A DNA stretch of 64,000 bases, from contig NZ_CP060140.1 in assembly GCF_022376295.1 (NCBI RefSeq), forward strand, positions 5,212,356-5,276,355, read 5' to 3'. The notes below the pieces were generated by a model. That model saw nothing but the letters and a program-made list of their open reading frames with translations, was not told the origin of the DNA and ran no database searches. Shown here one piece after another: positions 8,837-15,573 of this stretch; within the stretch, counting starts at the first letter, position 1, and each line of letters opens with the position of its first letter. The DNA comes from Nodularia sphaerocarpa UHCC 0038. Its GTDB lineage: Bacteria; Cyanobacteriota; Cyanobacteriia; Cyanobacteriales; Nostocaceae. Position numbers and translations under genes: made by a program.

Positions 8837-8864
8837 TAACTAATGACCAATGACTAATGACCAA
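8835..8864. repeat. Heptanucleotide repeat supplying the pyrF start
   Basis: Tandem AACTAAT/ATGACCA/ATGACTA units; the second full ATGACTA unit contains the pyrF ATG at 8850, so both the spacer and the first codons (MTND) are repeat-derived. Confidence 0.7.
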
Positions 8865-9566
8865 ATAATTGTGCCTTTGGATGTGCCGGATTTACAAAGT
8901 GCGATCGCTCTTGTGGATCAATTGCCGCAAGTAAATTTCTGGAAAGTGGGTTTAGAATTATTTACTAGTTCTGGCCCCACAATCCTGGAAGTTTTAAAAT
9001 CTCGGCAAAAACGCATATTTTTAGATTTGAAGTTTCACGATATTCCCAATACTGTGGCAGGGGCTTGTCGTAGTGCGGCTAGTTACGGAGTGGATTTACT
9101 CACGATTCACGCCACGGCTGGCAGAGATGCCCTGAAAGCGGCAACTGAAGCGGTACAGGTAGGGGCAACGCAAGCAGGTGTTAAACCACCGCAATTAATT
9201 GCTATCACCCTGCTGACGAGTATTTCTTCGAGACAACTGGCTTTTGATTTAAAAATTCCCGTAGAATTACCAGAATATGCTTTAGAAATGGCACTGATGG
9301 CGCAGGAATGCGGGGTAAATGGGGCTGTTTGTTCACCCCAGGAGGTAGCACAGTTACGACAAACTTGTGGAAATGACTTTTTGCTGGTTTGTCCTGGTGT
9401 CCGCCCTACTTGGGCAGATAAAGGAGATCAAAAGCGATCGCTTACCCCCGCCCAAGCCATACTCGCTGGTGCAGATTACCTCGTAATTGGTCGTCCGATC
9501 ACTGCGGCGGCTGAACCTGAGTTAGCCTGGAACAAGATTGTTGAGGAGTTAACGACAGTGGGATGA
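8850..9566 (+). CDS. pyrF: Orotidine-5'-phosphate decarboxylase
   Basis: 238 residues; last step of UMP synthesis, OMP to UMP, cytosolic TIM barrel. Catalytic D-x-K-x-x-D motif is LDLKFHD (D59, K61, D64); phosphate-site 'IGRPITAA' and 'CPGVRP' blocks are present near the C-terminus. Thirteen bases after tyrS and overlapping the next gene by ATGA (9563-9566), so the three are probably one transcript. The start codon lies inside a heptamer repeat, and no clear Shine-Dalgarno is visible, suggesting coupling to tyrS translation. Confidence 0.95.
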   Translation: MTNDQIIVPLDVPDLQSAIALVDQLPQVNFWKVGLELFTSSGPTILEVLKSRQKRIFLDLKFHDIPNTVAGACRSAASYGVDLLTIHATAGRDALKAATEAVQVGATQAGVKPPQLIAITLLTSISSRQLAFDLKIPVELPEYALEMALMAQECGVNGAVCSPQEVAQLRQTCGNDFLLVCPGVRPTWADKGDQKRSLTPAQAILAGADYLVIGRPITAAAEPELAWNKIVEELTTVG

Positions 9567-10396
9567 AAGCAAAAGTCAAAAAGAAAAATTATGGCTTATG
9601 GCTTTTAGCCTTCGGCTTGTGGCTAGTAGCGGTAAATAGCATGAATAACTCAGCATTTGCCCATAAACCCGACCTTTCACGGAATTTGGAAAACCTCTCT
9701 CCAAACCTCTCCCCTACAAGGGGAGAGGCTTTGAATTTTCCTTTCTCCCTGCTAGGCAAGGGGGCTAGGGCTTTAGGTTTCGCGTTGGTTTTTCCATATC
9801 CTGTGAACACTCAGGGCAATACACCTGTTTTAGTAAATCAGAGTCAAGCCGTTAAAGATGGGCTGAGTTCTACTTGTTCTGAACAAAGTTTAGAAAACTT
9901 AACTAATCAGCTATTGCAAGATTTACCAAGTTATGCTAATCGCGTCACTCAACGCGCCCGCCGTCGCAGTCGTAGCAGTGATATTTACAGTTATGTGCTA
10001 GTAGCCGGAAAACCAGAGTTTCAGCCCCTACCCATTAACTCTGGTGCTAATAACACGGATGGGCAGAAAAGTAAAGCAACAGGAGTTGAGCAAGTTTTCT
10101 TTACTACTTTAGAACGGCAGTATATAGCTGATAAAATCGTTGAATCGCAGCAATTTCACTGGCTGTTATTGACCGAAAGTAACACTGGGTGGCGTTTGGT
10201 AATGATGTTTACCCAAATTGGTGGTTATCCTCAACAAGAACAAGTAGTATCGCCCCCCAGAGACAGTAGCAAGGGTGTAATTGCCCAAGCAGTTAAAACT
10301 TGGTTGCGAGATTGTCAGGCGGGTAGTGTGCGGATGCGTCAATCACAACTACTACCGCCGTCAGAACCACCACTATCGCAACTACTGCTACCATAA
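9563..10396 (+). CDS. Secreted hypothetical protein with in-frame repeat insertion
   Basis: 277 residues, start overlapping the pyrF stop (ATGA). N-terminus: basic residues, hydrophobic LWLLAFGLWLVAV, likely cleavage after AFA. Residues about 41-72 are encoded by a common Nostoc-type palindromic intergenic repeat (9691-9780) that has stayed in frame. The rest (about 90-245) contains 'FTTLERQYIADKIVESQQFHWLLL' and 'LRDCQAGSVRMR', a conserved-looking cyanobacterial secreted domain of unknown role. The last 19 codons overlap, tail to tail, the Ser/Cys-rich gene on the other strand. Function unknown. Confidence 0.72.
   Translation: MKAKVKKKNYGLWLLAFGLWLVAVNSMNNSAFAHKPDLSRNLENLSPNLSPTRGEALNFPFSLLGKGARALGFALVFPYPVNTQGNTPVLVNQSQAVKDGLSSTCSEQSLENLTNQLLQDLPSYANRVTQRARRRSRSSDIYSYVLVAGKPEFQPLPINSGANNTDGQKSKATGVEQVFFTTLERQYIADKIVESQQFHWLLLTESNTGWRLVMMFTQIGGYPQQEQVVSPPRDSSKGVIAQAVKTWLRDCQAGSVRMRQSQLLPPSEPPLSQLLLP
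9691..9780. repeat. Palindromic repeat inserted inside a coding region
   Basis: A CTCTCCCC...GGGGAGAG hairpin followed by a TTCTCCCTGCTAGG...GGGGGCTAGGG stretch, the widespread 'AACCTCTCCCC' type of Nostocales repeat; related tracts occur at 12220-12303, 33968-34010 and 45893-45928, which are intergenic. Here it is in frame within the secreted protein at 9563. Confidence 0.7.
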
Positions 10397-10647
10397 CCAC
10401 TACTATCGCAATTACTGCTGCTGCTATATCCACTACTATCGCAATTACTGCTGTCGCCATAACCACTGCTGCTACTAGAGTTATAGCTACCATAATCGGG
10501 GATATTTGAGCTACTCCAAGCACTGTTGCTGTGACCAAAATTTCTTTGATCACGATTACGTGAATTTTTGTTAGCAGATGAAGCACCATTCTTCATGCAG
10601 AATATCCAGCCCAAGACAACCACTAAAAATATAATTAGCCCTAACAT
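10339..10647 (-). CDS. Small membrane-anchored Ser/Gly/Cys-rich protein
   Basis: 102 residues. An N-terminal membrane segment (LGLIIFLVVVLGWIF) is followed by a hydrophilic tail dominated by Ser, Gly, Asp, Asn, Tyr and regularly spaced Cys: three units of the type SNCDSSGYSS (about 11 residues, 33 bp). The ATG at 10647 has an AGGAT ribosome site. The family is unknown to me; a metal-binding or adhesive tail is speculation. Its last 58 bp overlap the end of the convergent gene at 9563-10396. Confidence 0.6.
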   Translation of the reverse strand: MLGLIIFLVVVLGWIFCMKNGASSANKNSRNRDQRNFGHSNSAWSSSNIPDYGSYNSSSSSGYGDSSNCDSSGYSSSSNCDSSGYGSSSCDSGGSDGGSSCD

Positions 10648-10768
10648 AATTTTTATCCTGTGCTAACCGATTCCCTGTATTAATTACAGTTCTTTCAGTC
10701 GCTATTCCAGATTTGATCATTTGGCTAAATTGAAGCCAGTCTGAAATTATCACAGGTGTTCAAGGATA

Positions 10769-11347
10769 ATGATAGCTATTCCTCAACAACCCCCAAAAAT
10801 GACTGTCCAAGAATATCTGGAATGGGAACCCCAACAAGATATTCGCTTTGAATATGTCAAAGGCAAAATTTTTGCCATGACAGGCGGGACAATTCCGCAC
10901 AATGATATTGCTCTTAATCTTTATACTGCTTTGCGCCCTCATCTGCGCTCCAGAGGTTGTCGAGTAAATGTGTCAGAGGTGAAAGTGCAAGTCACTCCAC
11001 AAAGTCCTTACTACTATCCTGATTTGATTGTCAGTTGTGATCCTCAAGACCTCAAAGCTCACAAATTTATTCAATATCCTGGGATAATTGTCGAAGTTCT
11101 TTCCCCCGGAACTAGCGCCAGAGATAGAGGTGAAAAATTATCTGATTATTTGAAAATGCCTAGTTTACAAGAGTATCTCCTGATTGACTCTGAAAAAATT
11201 TCTGTTGAGCGTTACTCACGGGGGGAGGGTAGAATGTGGCTTTATTATCCCTATATACCAGGAGATATTATTACTCTATCAAGTATTGAATTTGAGTGTC
11301 CTATTGAACTGCTCTATGAAAATGTTGTATTTGTAACTGAAGAATAA
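10769..11347 (+). CDS. Uma2 family putative endonuclease (DUF820)
   Basis: 192 residues with the Uma2/DUF820 layout of the PD-(D/E)xK fold: 'MTVQEYLEWE', 'FEYVKGKIFAMTGGT', 'YYYPDLIVSCD' (the PD motif), 'GIIVEVLSPGTSARDRGEKLSDYLKM' (E-x-LSP and downstream RD/K/Y residues) and 'EYLLIDSE'. The family is highly expanded in cyanobacteria and widely predicted to be nuclease-related; individual functions are not established. All motif residues are present, so I treat it as intact. No toxin-antitoxin partner is visible beside it. Confidence 0.9.
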   Translation: MIAIPQQPPKMTVQEYLEWEPQQDIRFEYVKGKIFAMTGGTIPHNDIALNLYTALRPHLRSRGCRVNVSEVKVQVTPQSPYYYPDLIVSCDPQDLKAHKFIQYPGIIVEVLSPGTSARDRGEKLSDYLKMPSLQEYLLIDSEKISVERYSRGEGRMWLYYPYIPGDIITLSSIEFECPIELLYENVVFVTEE

Positions 11348-11367
11348 CAAACTTGATATGGAAAATT

Positions 11368-12048
11368 TCAACTATTTTTCCTGATTTCATCCAATTTGGC
11401 ACGCACTGCTTGGATATCTTGCCACATTAACCATTTGGGCTTACCTACTTCCTTAGAAGGATTACGTAACAGGTAAGAGGGGTGAAAAATCGCCATACAT
11501 AAACGCCCTTCCCACTCCAACCACTGTCCGCGAATTTTCGTAATCCCCCGCTTATCGCCAGTAATACCTTTAACCGCAGTTGCACCTGTGAGTAAAATTA
11601 TTTTCGGGTCAACAAGGCGAATTTGTTCTAGTAAATAGGGTATGCAAGCCGCTATTTCATCAGGGGCGGGGGGTCGGTTTGCTGGTGGACGACATTTATT
11701 GATATTGGCAATATATATATCTTGTTCGGTACTCAGATTCACAGATGCTAATATTTTCTCTAGCAACTGTCCTGACCTACCTACAAATGGTAAACCGGTT
11801 TCATCTTCTTTTTGACCTGGTGCTTCTCCTATGAGCATGATTGGTGCTTGGAGATTACCACGACCAACAACAGCATGAGTTCGATTGTCTCCCAAGCCAC
11901 AACGGTGGCACTGATTACAATCCTGTGCCAACTCGGTGATATTGTTGTATGTTCCTGGTGTGATGGGAATTTTTGCGTTTGTGGGAATTAAATCTCGTGG
12001 GTTCGAGTTGGAGTCATCGAAAAGTGTAAGTTGAATGTCGCTGCTCAT
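11368..12048 (-). CDS. Uracil-DNA glycosylase, family 4 (4Fe-4S)
   Basis: 226 residues. Removes uracil from DNA to start base-excision repair. Family 4 features: GEAPGQKEDETGLPFVGRSG at 74-93, Fe-S cysteines C47, C50, C119 and C135 (CxxC ... C-x15-C), and the C-terminal 'IFHPSYLLR' motif with the conserved His. Length is normal for the family; an N-terminal 35-residue extension (with a 'QLTLFDD' peptide resembling a clamp-binding motif) precedes the core. The clamp-binding idea is inference. Convergent with the Uma2 gene. Confidence 0.92.
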   Translation of the reverse strand: MSSDIQLTLFDDSNSNPRDLIPTNAKIPITPGTYNNITELAQDCNQCHRCGLGDNRTHAVVGRGNLQAPIMLIGEAPGQKEDETGLPFVGRSGQLLEKILASVNLSTEQDIYIANINKCRPPANRPPAPDEIAACIPYLLEQIRLVDPKIILLTGATAVKGITGDKRGITKIRGQWLEWEGRLCMAIFHPSYLLRNPSKEVGKPKWLMWQDIQAVRAKLDEIRKNS

Positions 12049-12428
12049 TAAAACCAGAATTTTAGGGTTAGCACCAGATGGCGCTATGACTTACCGAGTC
12101 ATGATATTACCATTGTATCGATTCCCAGTGGCGATCGCTAACCATGAATCCCGCACGGAGTTCTGATTCAGAACGAATAAACTCAAAATATAGCGGTTAT
12201 CAGTTAAGTGAGATACAAGAACCCCACCCCCAACCCCCTCCCATATCAAAGGTTTATCCTTTTCTTCCCCCCGTTGCGGGGGGATTGAGGGGGGTGCGAG
12301 GAGGGGGCTATGATCTACTTCATTCAAGTGCATACCGCTATATTAAGATATTGATCAAGCTTTGGCTTTTTATTGAGATAATTTCTAAAGGGTACGCGTT
12401 ACTCTGGTGACTTTTTAAAGGGGAATAG
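12049..12428. other. Intergenic region with palindromic repeat
   Basis: No gene. 12220-12303 holds a C-rich/G-rich repeat (CCCCCAACCCCC ... CCCCGTTGCGGGGGG) of the AACCTCTCCCC-like family; the remaining sequence carries the promoter side of both flanking divergent genes. Short open frames here run through the repeat and are not credible. Confidence 0.6.
12220..12303. repeat. Nostocales palindromic C/G-rich repeat
   Basis: CCCCACCCCCAACC followed by a strong hairpin CCCCCCGTTGCGGGGGG and GAGGGGGG; a common intergenic repeat type. Confidence 0.65.
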
Positions 12429-13994
12429 ATGACGATTAAGCGGTTGATTTTATTTTTTGTCCTAACGCCGATAGCAATCCTGTTGTCAGTTTCGTCTTTA
12501 TTTGGTACTTTGCAAGAGCCACAGTTTCAAAGTCGTCTGGAATTGTACCAAACTAATATTGCTCTACAAGCCCAAGCTTGGCAGCCAGAAGATAGTAATG
12601 AGGAAAATTTTTCAGCTATTCAAGCAGCGATTTTGGGCGAGAAACCTCTAGAAAGTGCTACAAAGCAATATCAGCAGGTGCGTCAGTCAGTTGCAACTAA
12701 TTTGGACAAAGCTCAAAAACAACTGACTCAATCTCAGGCTCTTCCCTTACCCCCCAAACCTTTACCAGATGCGCCTCCTGACACTCAGGCTTCGCTTCAG
12801 GAACAGCAGAGAAAGTTGCAGAAATCTCTTCAACAACTGCAAAAATTACAGGCTGATTTAGATTTACGTCTGGGAATTTTACAAGCAAAGCAAGAAAAAA
12901 CCGATATAGCTATCAATACTTGGGGCGAATTACAGCAACCGGAAATGAAGCCAGAATTTCGGGAAACTGCGGCTGTGTTGAGTGGAATATGGAGTGATCC
13001 TCCTCGACTTCTACCTAATTCCCAACAGGTAATTAATAAAAATTTAGATGGTTGGTTTCGCTATACTTCTTTAATTCAACTTTACGAAGTCCAACAACGA
13101 GAAGAAGCTTTATCAACAGTTAAGGCTGAACAACAAGAAGCGGCTACCAACTCTGTGGTTAAATTAGCCTTAATTGCCACAATTCCGACTGCGACAGCAT
13201 TAATTGGTCTGATATTACTGGTTTTCTTAATTGGTCAGCGTTTGATCAAGGGGAAAGCGGCTTTATTGGCTCAAAATGCTGATTTGCTTTGGTCAACGCC
13301 TTGGGATGCAGAAACAATTTTACAGGTTTTTGTGGTGGGCTTTTTCTTTATGGGGCAAGTCTTTGTGCCTTTGTTGGTAATGCTGCTCCCGATTCCGCGC
13401 CCGATTGTGAATGTCCGACTTCAGGCTTTTTCGGTTTTAGTTAGCTACATGATGGTGGCTTCAGGTGCGCTGTTGGTGCTTTATTTATCGCTTAAACGCT
13501 TTTTTCCGCTACCAGAAAACTGGTTTCGCTTCCGTTTGCAGGATCGCTGGATTTTATGGGGTTTTGGGGGCTATTGCGCTGCTTTACCAATAGTGGTGCT
13601 GGTGTCGTTGGTTAATCAACAATTATGGCGAGGTCAGGGTGGTAGTAATCCCCTGTTGCAGTTGGCGCTGGAAAGCCAAGATACTGTGGCTCTGGGGCTG
13701 TTTTTCTTTACTGCGGCGATCGCTGCTCCAATTTTTGAAGAACTACTGTTTCGCGGCTTTTTATTGCCTTCTCTGACTCGTTATGTACCTGTTTGGGGAT
13801 CAATTATTTTGAGTAGTTTGTTGTTTGCGATCGCTCACTTGAGTTTGTCGGAAATCCTACCCCTGACAGCGTTAGGCGTGGTTTTAGGTGTAGTTTACAC
13901 GCGATCGCGCAACCTCTTGGCTCCCATGCTGCTCCATAGTCTCTGGAACAGTGGAACCCTACTCAGTCTATTCATTTTAGGTAGTGGTAATTAA
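12429..13994 (+). CDS. CPBP family intramembrane metalloprotease with long N-terminal domain
   Basis: 521 residues. One N-terminal membrane segment (6-26), then about 200 residues of Gln/Ala/Leu-rich, probably coiled-coil sequence, then about eight membrane helices containing the CPBP (CAAX protease/Abi) motifs: EELLFRGFLLPSL (EExxxR), 'FAIAHLSLSE' and 'LLHSLWNSG'. Family members are membrane-embedded glutamic/metal proteases, some acting on prenylated proteins or bacteriocins. The substrate is unknown. The extended soluble domain is much longer than in the second CPBP gene of this window (51734). GGGGAA precedes ATG 12429. Confidence 0.88.
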   Translation: MTIKRLILFFVLTPIAILLSVSSLFGTLQEPQFQSRLELYQTNIALQAQAWQPEDSNEENFSAIQAAILGEKPLESATKQYQQVRQSVATNLDKAQKQLTQSQALPLPPKPLPDAPPDTQASLQEQQRKLQKSLQQLQKLQADLDLRLGILQAKQEKTDIAINTWGELQQPEMKPEFRETAAVLSGIWSDPPRLLPNSQQVINKNLDGWFRYTSLIQLYEVQQREEALSTVKAEQQEAATNSVVKLALIATIPTATALIGLILLVFLIGQRLIKGKAALLAQNADLLWSTPWDAETILQVFVVGFFFMGQVFVPLLVMLLPIPRPIVNVRLQAFSVLVSYMMVASGALLVLYLSLKRFFPLPENWFRFRLQDRWILWGFGGYCAALPIVVLVSLVNQQLWRGQGGSNPLLQLALESQDTVALGLFFFTAAIAAPIFEELLFRGFLLPSLTRYVPVWGSIILSSLLFAIAHLSLSEILPLTALGVVLGVVYTRSRNLLAPMLLHSLWNSGTLLSLFILGSGN

Positions 13995-14792
13995 TATTAC
14001 TTTCTGACACGGTTGCTAATTTAAAAAATATTTGCTTACATTTGCATTATAAATGCTATGTTGAGCTTAAATATGCTGCTTGCAAATATAAGTCCAGCAA
14101 TACTGTTAACTCAATTACAAAATATCTAGGTAAACATCTAGTATTATTTGGGTAACTTCAGCTATGGCTGGGATATTTATTGCCTGACTTAGCCATTTTT
14201 GTGCAGAATTATCGGGTGGCAAATTTTGTTTTTACCTACCTATAGAAGTCGTAAACGGCAACTAACTAGTAGAACAGGGTGTAAATAGATATACCATTGC
14301 AAACAGTCGCCAAGCTGACATCATAAACATTTTCAATTCCGCGCCGTTTTTCTAGATTTATGAACTACTGCTGTACTTGTAAAAATTTTTTTTCCTAACT
14401 AATTAGGAAATAGCATCTACAAATAATACAGGTATTTTTAATTAAACAGTGTTTGAGTGAGCAGCAACCAGTGTGTAATTTCTCATTTCTAGAGCTAAGT
14501 ACAAAATATAAGTTAACTGAAAATCTGTACAAATACTAGCCAAAATTGTCTATTCACAGTTGGGAAAAGTTAGTCAATAGCACAATCTTTTCCAAAATAC
14601 GGAGAAATAACTCCTCTGTATCATCTTGTCAATTTGGCTGGAAAACTATACAAACTAGCTTTACTTATTGATGTAAAGGCGTAATTCTACTAGCAAAAGC
14701 TTAAAGATATATTTACTAAAGAAATATATTTTAGATTTTGCTTTTCACTAAAATTAAATATTTATAATCACTTTTCTAGAAGGAGAACTAAT
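13995..14792. other. 798-bp AT-rich intergenic region
   Basis: No supportable gene or RNA. A perfect 8-bp hairpin TTTCCTAA-CTAA-TTAGGAAA occurs near 14390-14410, but its T-run is on the wrong side for a terminator in either direction. The 3' part must contain the promoter of the TM2 gene, which has a strong Shine-Dalgarno. Confidence 0.5.
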
Positions 14793-15068
14793 ATGGCAAA
14801 TTTAAATCCTACTCAACCTACCAAACAACTTCTTGCTGGTTACTGCGGCATTATTTTCGGAGGAATTGGAGCGCATAAATTTATTCTAGGATATGCCCCA
14901 GAAGGTTTCATCATGCTAGTGATAGCTTTAATTGGCGGTTTTTTTACCTACGGCATTAGTTTGTTAATTATGCAGCTTGTGGGTTTAATTGAAGGCATGA
15001 TCTACTTGAACAAATCCCCTGAAGACTTTGTTAATACCTACTTTGTGAATAAGCAGGGCTGGTTCTAA
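14793..15068 (+). CDS. TM2 domain-containing membrane protein
   Basis: 91 residues. TM2 domain: a first hydrophobic segment (AGYCGIIFGGIGAHKFILGY, with the typical 'G..GAHKFYLG' turn) and a second (FIMLVIALIGGFFTYGISLLIMQLVGLIEGM) ending in 'GLIEGMIYL'. Small inner-membrane proteins of this family have no settled function. Start ATG 14793 is preceded by an excellent AGAAGGAGAA ribosome site, implying strong translation. A mobile repeat copy lies 12 bp after the stop. Confidence 0.9.
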   Translation: MANLNPTQPTKQLLAGYCGIIFGGIGAHKFILGYAPEGFIMLVIALIGGFFTYGISLLIMQLVGLIEGMIYLNKSPEDFVNTYFVNKQGWF

Positions 15069-15079
15069 AAATTTCCATA

Positions 15080-15210
15080 TTAGTAGGGAAGGATGAATAA
15101 ACCAAACTATGTTACGACTGGTAAATAAGACCCAAACCCTTACTAATGAGCAATGACAAATGACCAATGACGACCCTAGCTAGTTAACTTTATTTACGCC
15201 GACCTACTTA
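15080..15210 (+). mobile_element. MITE-like repeat, copy 2
   Basis: Same orientation as copy 1: begins TAGTAGGGAAGGATG, contains ACGACTGGTAAATAAGACC, degenerate ATGACCA heptamers and CTAGCTAGTTAAC, ends GCCGACCTACTTA. Ends match the inverted repeats of copies 1 and 3. Confidence 0.75.
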
Positions 15211-15260
15211 CATCTGTGGTTAGTTATTTCCTCAGTACCTACAAAGGTGCAAAACGCTAT

Positions 15261-15467
15261 ATGCTAAAAATTAAACGAAAACATCTCACCTGGACAATGT
15301 TACTGCTGGTGGGTATGGGCTATTTCAACACTGTGTCTAGTTTAGACATCAACTATTTTGGCAAAAGTCTGATTGGGATCATGCCCATACAGGTGGGATG
15401 TGTGATTTACATCACTTATCTCCGATGGAACCGAAGTAAAACTCAGCCAAAAGCCATAAATTCATAA
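15261..15467 (+). CDS. Small two-helix membrane protein, hypothetical
   Basis: 68 residues from ATG 15261; the frame is open from GTG 15216, but that part sits just beside the mobile repeat. Basic N-terminus (MLKIKRKH), hydrophobic segment WTMLLLVGMGYF, then a second (LIGIMPIQVGCVIYITYL) and a basic tail. No family recognised. Reality is moderately supported by the ordered membrane topology only. Confidence 0.5.
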   Translation: MLKIKRKHLTWTMLLLVGMGYFNTVSSLDINYFGKSLIGIMPIQVGCVIYITYLRWNRSKTQPKAINS

Positions 15468-15573
15468 AATTAATAGCATCGACGTTCTGTCATAGTTCCG
15501 AATTTCGCCTACGCTCAAATTAGAGACGCTTTTATTGAGGCGTTGAAGTTTCGTAGCGAACCCAACACAAGTC

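Noticed and set aside
12091..12410. Overlapping frames on both strands before the CPBP protease
   Set aside because: Both run through the palindromic repeat at 12220-12303 and code for Pro/Gly runs typical of repeat translation.
14385..14415. TTTCCTAA-CTAA-TTAGGAAA hairpin as a terminator
   Set aside because: The T-run lies before the stem on the plus strand and the minus strand has A's after it, so neither direction fits.
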